A stretch of DNA of 21,510 bases from Pelargonium cotyledonis (GCA_036897625.1 JAYMTA010001151.1:1-21510); one strand, 5' to 3'; counted from the first letter of the stretch, positions 1-9,068 are shown. The notes: generated by a model from the letters alone, not told the origin. Made by a program: numbers and translations.

Positions 1-189
1 GTCCAGGGGTCAAAAAGATGCAAAACCCTAATTTTGGACTAAACCTCAAAAGCGAACAAGTCCAATGGGGTAAAAAATATATTACCCTTTTTCAAATCTT
101 GTATGGCTCAAGTGTTACAGAACTTGAAAAGTACTGTTTGTGTAATCAGTCACTGTCCACGGTCATTGATCACAGCATCAATTTTTTCC

Positions 190-493
190 TCCTTTCGGTG
201 GTAAAAAAGGTACAACTTTCAAGCTTTGAAAGGGAGGAAGGGAGGAGCAAGGCATGGAAACCCAATTGTCGCATCAGTAAAGGAATCCCATCCTAATGGG
301 AAAATAAAGAACTGAAAGGTTGCTTGCTGCCATGCGACGTGGTTGCTGTGTTTGATGACAATGCAGTAGTTCTTGTTGACAAACAAGGCCAACCAATAGG
401 GACAAAGAGTATTTGGGACAGGTTCCATACGAGCTATGGAAGAAGAAGCATGTCAAAGTTCTTAGTTTAGCTGCGCATAGAACTTATCTTTAG
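190..493 (+). pseudogene. Broken copy of mitochondrial ribosomal protein uL14 (HUELLENLOS-type rpl14)
   Basis: Three reading frames in a row encode successive parts of a bacterial-type/mitochondrial uL14 protein, a component of the large mitoribosomal subunit. At 220-312 the frame reads QALKGRKGG...IVASVKESHPNGK and then meets a TGA at 313. At 348-415 a second frame reads VFDDNAVVLVDKQGQPIGT, the family's best conserved block. At 416-493 a third frame reads GQVPYELWKKKHVKVLSLAA and ends in TAG. The part between 316 and 347 is shortened compared with the usual KGDVV...VVRAAM segment. The in-frame stop and at least two frameshifts rule out a functional protein. No intron is evident across the span, so a retrocopy is possible, but I see no poly(A) tail. 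The plastid rpl14 protein is a worse match, because the KKKHVKVLSLA tail is typical of the nuclear-encoded mitochondrial form. N-terminal homology before 190 is not recognisable. Confidence 0.8.
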
Positions 494-1103
494 AGTACTA
501 GTCAAGGTCTCGCCTTTGGCTAAGGTAGTCTCTTTGAACTAGTTTGTTCTAAATGAATGATCCTTGTTTTATGTGCAAAACCAAAATAAATGTCTCTGTT
601 AAGATGCATCTGCTTGCTCATTCTCTTTTGTGAATGTTTGTGACTATTTTGAGTATTAACGGATCCTGTTGTATGCGAGAAAAACAGAAAGTTGAAGAGG
701 GAAAAAGGAGATATTACAGTGTATTAGCTTCAACTCGTGATGCCCTAAGTTCAATGGATAAGGAAGGAGAGAAAGCAACAAAAACTACAATCAACCAGAA
801 GAATCTTGCAGAAGGAAGCACAAGAAGGCTATAAGATGCCAATTCCAATGGTAATTTCTCTCACTTACTATTTTAAGCCAAAAACTTGCATCGATAATGC
901 GGATTGACAAAGTAAAGTCTATGACACAATATACAAATGAAACTTTATAAGATTTATTCCAAAACAGAACACAATATATAATTTTACTCTGCTGCAGCTC
1001 CACAAACAACACCAACCCTATATCATAATTCATAGTAAAAAAGTAGTAAAATCAAAAGTACTCTACTTGCTTGCTACATTTTCATTATTTTGAGCCTTAA
1101 GTT
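494..1103. other. Flank between uL14 relic and proline-rich gene
   Basis: No gene is recognised here. The stretch after 493 includes an AATAAA-like word near 585 and could be the old 3' untranslated part of the uL14 copy. An open stretch at 634-834 is lysine- and arginine-rich but matches no family I know and has no clear start context. Sequence from about 850 to 1103 is AT-rich and probably lies beyond or within the 3' end of the minus-strand gene. A second TTTATT (AATAAA on the minus strand) sits at 953-958. Confidence 0.4.
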
Positions 1104-1109
1104 TTTATT
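1104..1109 (-). terminator. Poly(A) signal AATAAA of the proline-rich protein gene
   Basis: The minus strand reads AATAAA about 21 bases after the TGA stop codon at 1132-1130. This is closer to the stop than usual, so the copy at 958-953 may be used instead or as well. Confidence 0.45.
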
Positions 1110-1129
1110 GCATAATGTGTAATCATCAA

Positions 1130-2154
1130 TCAGAGTGACGAGTTCCTTGGGGGTGCACCAGGAACTCTAGGCAAAGGAGGGAAAGGAAATTGAGGAATTG
1201 GAGGAAACAATGAAGGAGGTGGCGGCGGCGGCGATGGAGTCAAACCTGGGATTCGTGGGAAAGGAAAGGTGGGTGCTGGTACTGCCGGTGGCTGAAACGG
1301 GTTAGGAATGACCGGTGCTGGTGGGGGCTGAAACGGGTTAGGAAGGTTGGGAAATGGTGGGGGCTGAAACGGGTTAGGAAGGTTGGGAATTGGTGTTGGC
1401 TGAAATGGGTTAGGAAACAGTGGTGCTGGTGGGGGCTGAAGCGGGTTAGGAAGGACTGGCGCTGCTGGGGGCTGAAACGGGTTAGGAAGGGCTGGCGGCA
1501 TTGGAATCAATGGTGGAAATAACTGCTTATTGTCCGAAAAACCTGATGGTTTTTCCACTACGAGTTTTCTTGAATCATGGACACGCGGTTTCTGGTTACA
1601 CACATTAGGCTGCTTCAAAGGCTTGAAGGTGAAAAACCCAGCCGAGAAAATATGTGTCCCTTGCTTTCTTGATTTCAGGTGCAGCAAAGAAGTTAAATAC
1701 GCCCTGGAAGCCACAGCACAGTAAGGCTCGCTGCTGCTGACAAGTCTCACCGAACACCCCTCGATCCTCTTGGCGTGCTTGCTTATTTCGAAAGGTAAAT
1801 GAACCTTGAACTCTCCATTACTATCAGTCTTCACTTGTTTCTTGAACCTTGGTTTCGAAGAATCCTCCTTTCGACACTCAACCATGACAGTAGCACCTGG
1901 AGAACACATTCCAGAACCGAATTCACATCACATATCCAAGAAAATTAACCGAATCGAGTGCAAGATTAAGGGTTCAATGGTTTGTTACCTGAAATGAAGT
2001 GGCTGGACTTTGAGAAATCATCTTGGAAACAAGTGTCACAGTAGACAGTACCAACAACAACTGCAGATGGGAGCTTTTTCACATTTCTGGCCTCTGAGAG
2101 ATCATTGAAACTCAGGAGACTGATCAGAAGCAATGTTGTCAGAAGCCAAGACAT
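1130..2154 (-). CDS. Secreted Ole e 1/extensin-family proline-rich protein (2 exons, 310 aa)
   Basis: The exons are 2154-1989 and 1896-1130, with a 92-base GT-AG intron (1988-1897) that splits a Gly codon and rejoins as FISGATVMVECRK, the conserved core of the pollen Ole e 1-like domain. Residues 1-22 (MSWLLTTLLLISLLSFNDLS...) form a signal peptide, so the product is probably secreted to the cell wall. Residues about 33-155 are the Ole e 1-like domain, with the VYCDTCF motif, VECR, GCSV and EPYC, giving six cysteines (39, 42, 63, 103, 115, 155). Residues about 192-263 hold six 12-residue repeats of the form LPNPFQPPPAPV, followed by a polyproline tail ending GAPPRNSSL. Such proteins are structural glycoproteins of the wall, often prolyl-hydroxylated; the exact role here is unknown. 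Ole e 1 itself is a pollen allergen, but allergenicity cannot be inferred for this protein. The gene looks intact. Confidence 0.92.
1285..1500 (-). repeat. Six-copy 36-bp coding tandem repeat (PNPFQPPP units)
   Basis: The core GCTGAAACGGGTTAGGA (plus strand) recurs at 1291, 1327, 1363, 1399, 1435 and 1471, an exact 36-base period. Each unit encodes 12 residues of the proline-rich region. Copies differ by a few substitutions and none shifts the frame. Confidence 0.93.
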
Positions 2155-2252
2155 TGGTCTGATGATTCTGATTCTGCTCTGCAGAATCCTCTGGAGGTTA
2201 GTGTTTTTTTTTTTATATTTTATGTTATGCTTACAAGTTCTTAGCTTTACAC

Positions 2253-2260
2253 ATATATAA
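2253..2260 (-). promoter_or_regulatory. TATA box of the proline-rich protein gene
   Basis: The minus strand reads CTTATATATGT about 100 bases upstream of the ATG at 2154-2152. That would place transcription start near 2225-2230 and give a leader of about 75 bases. A poly(T)/poly(A) run at 2204-2214 lies within the leader or just downstream of the start. Confidence 0.6.
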
Positions 2261-2264
2261 GAAA

Positions 2265-2589
2265 AATGGTGTGTTGATGGTTTCTATGTTTGTTTTTATT
2301 AACATTCAATCTTGTCGTGACCAGTCTGAGGCTGTAGTGAAATTGAAGGTTTTTATGGGGGTGATTTTTGTAGAGTGATCCACCAAGGATAGGGCTGTGC
2401 ATTTTTCATTCTGGATTGAATATTTATTTTATTGTAAAATGTCTTCAAAATTGTTTTCAATTGTTTTTTGTTAGTTTTGTTGCCATACATTTTCATTATT
2501 ACTCACCCAATTCACTCCTATTGTCATTTTATTCATCTTAATTTTTCTCTAAACAAATATTTTTAGTTTATATTTATGTATATTTTGAA
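2265..2589. other. AT-rich upstream region of the proline-rich protein gene
   Basis: This is non-coding, AT-rich DNA. It presumably contains the distal promoter of the minus-strand gene, but I see no strong motif. Confidence 0.4.
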
Positions 2590-2880
2590 ACTCGGTCCAA
2601 ATTGTCACGGGGCATGTAAATTTCGATAAACCAAACACAATTTGGTTTGGTCTTTGGTTTCTCTTAGGGACTCGGTTTGGTCAGGTCCGATCTAGGACAA
2701 TATGTAATTTGATCTGGCTTATAGGGATCCAATCCAATCTAGAACTGAACATAATTCGGTCTAGTTGGTCTCTGTCTCTCTTGCGGAATCGGTTTGGTCC
2801 GGTCCGGTTCAATCCAAGACAATATGTGATTGGTCCTTGACCGAACATAACTGGGTACGGTCTCCCTATCCAATCTCAAA
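2590..2880. repeat. Degenerate GGTTTGGTC/GGTCCGGTT-rich repeat
   Basis: Short words such as CGGTTTGGTC, GGTCCGGTTC and TTTGGTTT recur, and the phrase ACAATATGTAATTTGATCTGG near 2697 is echoed by ACAATATGTGATTGGTCC near 2820. Sequences of this composition are common in plant genomes as remnants of repetitive elements. A continuous 128-codon reading frame runs through the right part (2765-3151), but its composition follows the repeat and it resembles no protein. Confidence 0.55.
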
Positions 2881-3446
2881 AACCGATCCACTCTTTTTAA
2901 ACATGCAATCCAATCGACTCGGGTCTCTTCCCGATCTAGTTCGTGCTAGGAATTCTCAAACCAAACCCGACCAAAAACCGAATCGCCACCAGTTTTTGGT
3001 CCATCTCTCAGAAAATTCATGTCGGTCTGTTCATTGGTCTTATCGTTTAGGGATCCGGTTCATTCCAATCCACAAATTGATCCAAATCTTTATTGGAATC
3101 ATGCAGAAACATGCCAACTGCAACCTAAATGCCAACAAATCACTCAATTGAGGGTCAAAAAGCTTTGTGTGAAGAGGCCAAAAGTGATGGGTCCATAGCC
3201 TCAGAAGCTGTTTGTTCACGAGACAAGTAGAGTAGCCACCTATTTTTATGAGAGTTTGTGACTCATTAATGCCTACAAATTTGGAGTTACTACATGGGCC
3301 CTTCACAAGGAGGGTACACCCAGAATTCTCTTTACCATATCTATGAGAATTTAGAGTTTGTTCGATTAAAAATTTACGTGATTTTTTAAATTTGACAAAT
3401 AATTAAGCGTTAGATTCAACGTTATATGTTGAATGATCGTTATTTA
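2881..3446. other. Unassigned intergenic sequence
   Basis: No gene, RNA or clear repeat is recognised. The sequence is of mixed composition at first and becomes AT-rich after 3350. Confidence 0.4.
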
Positions 3447-3680
3447 GGTGGTGCATGGTTGTCGTCAGCTCGTGTCATAAGGTCTTGGGCTATGTCCCGC
3501 AACGAGCGCAACCCTCGTATTTAGTTGTCATTCTTTCGTTTAGAACCCTGACCAGACTGTCAGTGATAAGCCAGAGGAAGGTGAGGATGACGTCAAGTCA
3601 TCATGCTCCTTACGCCCTGGGCCACACACATGCTAGATTATTCAAATTACAATGGATTAACTCTGCATGAGACCGATCAA
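3447..3680 (+). pseudogene. Nuclear relic of plastid 16S rRNA (NUPT, partial rrn16)
   Basis: The sequence begins GGTGGTGCATGGTTGTCGTC, continues through CCCGCAACGAGCGCAACCCT at about 3498 and AGGAAGGTGAGGATGACGTC at about 3576, and reaches GCCACACACATGCTA near 3634. These are universal 16S rRNA blocks of the 3' major domain (roughly E. coli positions 1045-1240). The variable part after ACCCTCG (TATTTAGTTGTCATTC...) fits the plastid version better than mitochondrial or bacterial rRNA. Substitutions are mostly C to T and G to A, as expected for methylated, unselected nuclear DNA. After GCTA there is about 14 bases of extra sequence and then CAATGG. A possible further piece (CTCTGCATGAGACCG, 3661-3675) may mean an internal deletion. 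It is far too short and degraded to be functional. Confidence 0.85.
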
Positions 3681-3693
3681 ATTTTTCATTTTT

Positions 3694-3890
3694 TTTTGTT
3701 TAAACAAGCACTTTCGCGATAAACACCTTTAAGTCATTTGACCATATCTAGACTAGTCATCATTCGAGGTTTGGTTACAAGGTTAAAGATTTATATCATC
3801 TTCTTTATAGGTGTGTTGATTGGAGATCGAACTCGAAAATGCTTTCCACTCACGCAATTCTAGCGCACCAACTGCGGCACACCCCATGGG
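3694..3890 (-). mobile_element. tRNA-derived SINE, minus orientation
   Basis: On the minus strand the element begins near CCCATGGGGTGTGCCGCAG. It contains a box A-like sequence TGCCGCAGTTGGTGCG (3879-3864) and, about 30 bases on, a box B-like sequence GAGTTCGATCTCC (3834-3822), the spacing of an internal RNA polymerase III promoter. It ends in an A-rich tail (CAAAAAAAAATG on the minus strand, around 3699-3687). TCATTTTT at 3686-3693 and again at 3891-3898 (plus strand) form an 8-base target-site duplication. Together these support retroposition of a short tRNA-related SINE. I do not know the family. Confidence 0.7.
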
Positions 3891-3898
3891 TCATTTTT

Positions 3899-4539
3899 AT
3901 TTCCTTGGCATACAATAAAAACATCTTAAGTACTGTCGTCATAACTCATAGCTCATGTCTTTTTTGGTATAATTCTATATAATAATATTGCAGTTTTTTT
4001 TTCTTGTTCACGGGTGGGTGTGAGGACTTGTCATGTACCATCTTTTGTTCCATTCACGGACTCCATTAGAGTAGTTTGTCCAAACAATTATCTAGGAAAT
4101 TATAAGTAATTATTGATGTAATTTAATATCCATCAAAGCTCGAATACAAAACTAAGTGACCTATACATGCACAAAACATGTGTTAGTAGGAGAGCCGTTA
4201 AATTGGTATGGAATTACAATATGTATTACGTATAAAACTATGGAATGCACGTCATGTATGTTTCGTGCACCTAAATTTGCAAAAACATATATAGACTTAT
4301 TTCATTTTGAATTGGATTCATGTGATGTCGGCTTCAATTTAAAAATTCAATGAAAGCTTCGATCCAAAAATATGTCACATCGATCAAAGCAATTATTTTG
4401 TCGTGTGCAATAAATATAATATATCGTGTGTTAAGAATTTTGACCTTTTAACTTATTAATATATATATATATTTAACTACAAAATTAATAATCTTATTTG
4501 TAGACCAATTGACTCTTATGTCAAATCTAACAAATAAAT
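3899..4539. other. AT-rich intergenic DNA
   Basis: There is no recognisable gene or element. A short (TA)n run lies at about 4459-4472. Confidence 0.4.
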
Positions 4540-4542
4540 TAA

Positions 4543-4812
4543 GGTTGCGTTTAGGAACATGGATTTGATTTGAAATTCGTCATTTGAAATTTTGTATTTG
4601 AAATGTTGTATTTCAAATACAAATATATTGTTTGAGAAATCATATAATTTCAAATGACAAGATATGAGTTGTCATTTGAAATCTCATGTTCAAACATGTT
4701 TTGAATGTCATTGAATTTCACTCAAATCCAAATACAAATTATTGAAGTTCCCAAACACCTCATTTGACTCAAATTCAGCATTTCAAATCAAATGAGAATT
4801 CCTAAACACACC
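4543..4812. mobile_element. MITE with ~33-bp terminal inverted repeats
   Basis: The left end GGTTGCGTTTAGGAACATGG followed by ATTTGATTTGAAAT matches the inverse of the right end (GGTGTGTTTAGGAATTCTCA followed by TTTGATTTGAAAT). The 270-base interior is full of ATTTGAAAT/ATTTCAAAT words, so the element can fold extensively, and it has no coding potential. TAA stands directly left (4540-4542) and at 4814-4816 on the right, one base off, suggesting a 3-base target duplication as made by PIF/Harbinger-type transposases. The superfamily is therefore a guess. Confidence 0.7.
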
Positions 4813-4822
4813 ATAAAAGTAA

Positions 4823-5023
4823 AATGTATATAAGTTGACTGATATAAAGTTATATCAATCTCAACTTAACAAGGCCAATGAGGTGAAGACATCTCATTTA
4901 AAATTACTTATACCCACACAAGTGAATTTGTGGGAGCGGAGCGACCCGTTCGAATCTATGATTTTAAATGAGGTGCTGATAGTTTAACTTATGTACCTTT
5001 ATATCAGTAAATTGATATACATT
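4823..5023. mobile_element. Foldback element of ~200 bp
   Basis: The left arm AATGTATATAAGTTGACTGA (4823-4849 in full) is mirrored by the right arm 4997-5023, with only a few mismatches. Inside, CATCTCATTTAAAATTA (about 4890-4906) pairs with TGATTTTAAATGAGGTG (about 4959-4975), and CCCACA/TGTGGG closes a small loop near 4915-4936. The whole element could form one long hairpin. CGTTCGAATC at about 4949 resembles a polymerase III box B, but I do not find a convincing box A. It starts 10 bases after the neighbouring MITE. Confidence 0.65.
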
Positions 5024-5823
5024 ATAGCCATAAATTAGTACACAAAAATAAAAATACATGAATAGTTGTATTGAATACATGCCCTATATGTAGAATAGTG
5101 GACATGATGCTATTCTCTCAAGTGTTGACCATATCATTTTCGTTCATATCAAACCAAACACCCTATTGGAAGAATTTATGATTTTGTTTAGGCTTTTGGT
5201 CCAAACATTAGGAATTAAATTTTGAAAAGTCAATCTCACAAGCAATTGGCCCATTCCATATACCAAATACAAATATATCAAATTTTGTATAAGATACAAA
5301 TTTAGTTAGTTTGATGTTATCTATGCAATATATTTGACTAAACAAACGAATTCACCTAATATGTATAGTAACTTGACAATTGAAAAATAATAAAATGGTC
5401 AAATTTACTATCTAGCGAGAATTGAGTCGTGGCAACTGACAAGATGATCAAGTGATAGATCACAGTGTCACGACATGCCACAATTTGTTATTTTCATATA
5501 GATTGAGATGTCACCACAATTAACATTTTTTTTTGGTATAGATGTTAAATGTGTAGAATATTTGGCCAAGTGGGCATATTGTCCCAATAGGCCTAACCAC
5601 TTGGGCTTGGTCATTGACAATACAAGTTTATGATGACCCACTGAAGGCTATTCTAACTTTTGTTTCCAATGAACTGACCTAAATGGCGCTATTGTTCAAA
5701 AGCATGATTCATTTTGCAAGTAAAATTAAACGTTCGATAAACGTTTTTTACCTATCTAAACTTGAAATTACTGGGATGAACTGATAATTCGTGGAACCAA
5801 GCCCATTTGCTAACTACAACTGA
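5024..5823. other. AT-rich intergenic DNA
   Basis: No gene or well-defined repeat is seen over these 800 bases. Confidence 0.4.
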
Positions 5824-6075
5824 TAAGACCTCGCAATTATGCTTGTCAATTTTGTCAAACAACTTTTTATCGGTTCTAACCCGTCACGCTACACTGTGAA
5901 TGACTATAACTGGTCCGATTTTCGACAAATATTTTAAGACCTCGCAATTATGCTTGACAATACGGACTAATGCCAGTCAAACAAAAGAAACGCGCAATTT
6001 TGTCAAACAACTTTTATCGGTTCTAACCCGTCTCAGTAGTGAATGGTTGTAACCGGTCCGATTGTATATATTTTA
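5824..6075. repeat. Two copies of a hairpin-type repeat
   Basis: TTTGTCAAACAACTTTT followed by ATCGGTTCTAACCCGTC occurs at about 5851 and again at about 5999 (offset 148). Each copy is followed by a partly self-complementary sequence ending near TGGTCCGAT or CGGTCCGAT. A second word, TAAGACCTCGCAATTATGCT, occurs at 5824 and 5935 (offset 111). The two offsets differ, so this is not a simple tandem duplication. The same repeat family recurs at about 10240-10327 and 11728-11790. Confidence 0.7.
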
Positions 6076-6168
6076 AGAAAATTCAATCTGAATCCGGTCA
6101 GATTTACTTCAGTCCGGTCCTAGCATGAACCGATTCCCAGCCGTAATGGTGAGACCCGTACGGACAGT

Positions 6169-6320
6169 TAAATATAAAGGCGCGAGACAGAGAATTAGAA
6201 ACGGAAAATCCAAAACCAAAAGGCACAGTCTCTCTCTCTCTCTCACTCGCTCGCTCGCATGGCGGTGTTGCTGTTTGGCTTCAAATTTGTGTAGATCAAC
6301 GATCTGCTTCTCTGTTTCTT
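6169..6320 (+). promoter_or_regulatory. Promoter-like start with TATA box and CT-rich leader
   Basis: AAATATAAA at 6170-6178 is followed 50 bases later by a TC run (about 6229-6244) and TCGC repeats (6246-6258), the usual layout of a plant core promoter and leader. A 12-codon frame starting ATGGCGGTG at 6259 closes quickly and is probably not the product. What is transcribed from here is unclear; see the exon-like pieces to the right. Confidence 0.4.
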
Positions 6321-6496
6321 CGTCGACCTAGTCAATATAGCTTACTGCTTTCATTTTTGTTTTTACTCTCTCTGTTTTTGTTTTGGATTTTGTTGTTTCT
6401 CAGTTCCAGAATTTCATTTCTCATGTTTGATTCCAGGAAAGAGAGATCGCGTTGTTTTTGGTCTCCCAAAATGTTCTCCACCACTAGTTCTGTGGT

Positions 6497-7290
6497 ATGA
6501 TTTTTGTTTTCCTTTTCAGTCTCGTGAATGAAAATGTTGGATCGAGTGTTGATTGTTCGTTGTTGTGCACGATTCACGAATGGCTTCTGCTGGAGTGTTT
6601 AGACTTTAGAGTGCGGTGAGTTTGGTGAATTTCACAGAATGTAATCGCTTAGTAGCTGATATAGTGATGTGTTTCTTGCTCAGTGCCTCAGTGTAGACGT
6701 TGTTGTTGTTGTTTGACGAATTTGACGGAATTTAGTGAACGTTTGGATTAGAATTTAGGTAAGATTTGGTTTTGATTTTTGTTTTTCTTTTCAATTTCAT
6801 GAATGAAAAGGTTGGATCGAGCGTTGATAGTTCATAGTTGTGCACGAATAGCTTCAGCTGGAGTGTTTAGACTTTAGAGTGTGGTGAGTTTGGTGAATTT
6901 TACATAATGTAATCGCTTAGTAGCTGATATAGTGATGTGTTGCTTGCTCAGTGCCTCAGTGTAGACGTTGTTGTTGTTTGACAAATTTGACGGAATTCAG
7001 TTAACGTTTGGATTAGAATTTAGGTAACGTTTGGGTTTGATTTTTTGCTTTCCTTTGCAATTTCGTCAATGGAAATGTTGGATTGATTGTTGATTGTTGT
7101 GTACGAGTAGCTTCAGCTGGAGTGTTTAGACTTTAGAGTGTAGTGAGTTTGGTGAATTTAACAGAATGATTGTAGTTTGGTGAGTTTAGTAGCTGATATA
7201 GTGATGTGTTGCTTGCTCAGAGTAGAAGTGGACCAATTGGTTGTTGTGATGACGTGTTTGACGAATTTAGGTAACATTTGGATTAGAATT
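6497..7290 (+). repeat. Tandem repeat, three ~262-bp units
   Basis: GGAGTGTTTAGACTTTAGAG occurs at 6592, 6860 and 7119 (spacings 268 and 259). Each unit runs from a GATTTTTGTTTTCC-like start through GGTGAATTT, GTAGCTGATATAGTGATGTG and TTTGGATTAGAATTT. The third unit has lost part of its interior. Weak echoes of the GGTGAATTTTAACAATTTAG and TTAGTAGCTGA words continue to about 7640 and at about 8145-8175. There is no long open frame. Confidence 0.85.
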
Positions 7291-7830
7291 TTTGTTGTGG
7301 AATGAGAAACAAGAATCAAAATGAGAAAGAGTTTTTCATTGTTCATGTTTGGATTGATATTTTTTTCATGAAAATGACTCTAGTTGCTGATATTGAAAAA
7401 AAAAGACTCTAGTTCTCATTCTCATCCCTTTTTTTTTGTATCCAATTGCTGCCTTAGTCATTTTGTTGCTGATAAGTTATCTGGACTTTATTTTGGTAAT
7501 TGGTTGATGGTTATTTTGAATTTTACCATATTTAGTCATTTAGTAGCGATCTACTACATGCTTAGGGTGGCGTTTTGTGTGCGTGTGTGTTTTGTTTGGT
7601 GAATTTTTAACAATTTAGTCGTTTAGTTCCTGGTATGTTTAATAGAGTTTTTTTAATTATTTACCAAATTTAGGCAGCATTTGGACTATAAGTTTTGTTG
7701 AGGAATAAGAAATGAGAATGAGAATATTATGAATATTTTGTCATTAGAATAGGTTTGTAATGAGAATCTCACTATCATTCCTATTTTTTTTTTTTGAAAC
7801 GCTACCTTAGTCATTTAGTCGCATATATAT
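7291..7830. other. Non-coding stretch with degenerate repeat echoes
   Basis: This stretch has T-rich sequence and diverged fragments of the preceding tandem repeat (for example near 7500-7550 and 7598-7640). No gene is recognised. Confidence 0.4.
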
Positions 7831-8076
7831 TATTTTCTTCGTCTCAAAATGAGTGTCTTAATTTCCAATTTGAGAAAAATTAAGGAAAAAATAGTTAATG
7901 TTGTATATTTCCTCTTGTATTCTCAAGGACATGTGGTGTAACAAGCTCAATGGATACTAATTAACTGATTATAAGGATACTATTGGTATTTCATACATAA
8001 CTAACTTACTAGTATACTCATTTTGGGACAACAAATGCAAGACAAACATGACACTCATTTTGGGATGGAGAGAGTA
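7831..8076. mobile_element. Stowaway-like MITE, copy 1
   Basis: The left end TTCGTCTCAAAATGAGTGTC and the inverse of the right end (GTACTCTCTCCATCCCAAAATGAGTGTC, split over 8049-8076) match the Tc1/mariner Stowaway terminal pattern CTCCCTCCGTCCCAAAAT. TA dinucleotides flank the element, as expected for this group. It is about 246 bases long and has no coding sequence. Confidence 0.8.
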
Positions 8077-8814
8077 CTTGCTACGGGTAGATTGTAGTTT
8101 TTTTTGTGAGTGTGTTTGCTCGCACGCATGTTGGGTTTGTGGATTTTATACTAATTCAGGCATTTAGTAGCTGAAAAGTTAATTTCTACCTCCTCATCTT
8201 TAAAGCAAGTGTCTACTTGAAAAATAATAATAGTAATGTTTCAATGAGTGTCTAATAATCTCTGAGAAATTTTATTATACATGTTTCTGTATTCTCTTTT
8301 CCAGCTCTTCTAAGCTTGAATGTGAATTGATTCTCCACTAGATGTTGTTTTGATAAGTATGTGGCGTGTTCTGCTTTACATAAATTTAGGTTTTTTATAT
8401 ATGTGTAAATGTAACTGTCCACTTTATCTGTGATTATATCAGCAGAATGATCAAGAAGATGTCTCCTTTTGCAGTCGCTGAAGAGAAATCATTTACAGGT
8501 CGAAGTTGCAATATGTTTCTTCAACTCCTTAAACTGTGTACTTTTACAAACTGCATGTTATAATTAGAATGTTAAGTTTATTGACCCTGATACACTTAAG
8601 TCCGACATAGTTTGTCTTTCCTTTATCTAAGTTTCTGTTGACTATACAGTTTGTTCTTCTCAGTTTTTGGTTGGTACATTTCTTCGCCATTACATAAGGA
8701 TTTGGTCATACTTCAGTTAGCTATGAAATACATAAAAGTTTTTGAAACTTGAAATTTGCACAGAGTTGGAATGTGCCACCATATAAAACTATAACATGCA
8801 ATGCAATCAAAATA
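8077..8814. other. AT-rich sequence between MITEs
   Basis: Apart from the short exon-like piece at 8475-8498, no gene or repeat is recognised. A TTAGTAGCTGA echo of the upstream tandem repeat lies near 8165. Confidence 0.35.
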
Positions 8815-9068
8815 TACATCTTCCGTCCCAAAATGATTCTTATTTTTGTAAAATATAAAGGAAAAGTTAGTTAGGGTTGAACTTCTTTCCTTACATCCCG
8901 TGTACTCTTGTTGTAATATACTCTACAGGTTTCAACTAACTTATTTTAGAGAAATTGTTGGTAATTTATACAGACTAAATTCCCAAAGAAGGAAAGTAGA
9001 CAATCATTTTAGGACATATTTAATGAGAAAATGGACACTCTTTAGGGACAGACATAGGAACTCTAGTC
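8815..9068. mobile_element. Stowaway-like MITE, copy 2 (diverged)
   Basis: TACATCTTCCGTCCCAAAAT opens the element. Two candidate right ends exist: GACAATCATTTTAGGAC (about 8999-9015) and GACACTCTTTAGGGAC (about 9034-9049). The body shares words such as AAGGAAAA, TTAGTTAGGGTTGAAC and TTCAACTAACTTATT that form an internal inverted repeat. The right boundary is uncertain, and the two end-like sequences may mean a nested or duplicated terminus. Confidence 0.6.

Larger units (their letters stand above)
6471..8498 (+). other. Two exon-like pieces of an unidentified transcription unit
   Basis: A possible short exon ends MFSTTSSV (6471-6494) before a GTATGA donor. The polypyrimidine acceptor CTCCTTTTGCAG at 8463-8474 would add SLKRNHLQ (8475-8498) in the same frame, before a weak GTCGAAG donor. 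The roughly 2-kb intron would contain the tandem repeats and one MITE. I cannot extend the frame convincingly to later pieces, and no protein family is recognised. It may be a decayed gene or a spliced non-coding RNA. Confidence 0.25.

Noticed and set aside
634-834. Lysine-rich 66-codon frame
   Set aside because: No family resemblance and no supporting start or splice signals. It may be chance or part of an unrecognised exon.
2765-3151. 128-codon open frame on the plus strand
   Set aside because: It runs through degenerate GGTTTGGTC-type repeat sequence, resembles no protein and lacks promoter or splice context.
3447-3680. Functional ribosomal RNA gene or bacterial contamination
   Set aside because: Only about 200 bases of the gene are present, transitions are abundant, and the flanks are plant repeats including a SINE.
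4915-4960. tRNA gene suggested by CGTTCGAATC
   Set aside because: No cloverleaf or convincing box A. The sequence is the loop of a foldback element.
5824-6031. CRISPR-like array from the repeated words
   Set aside because: There are only two copies with unequal spacing in a plant nuclear context, so it is a transposon-type repeat.
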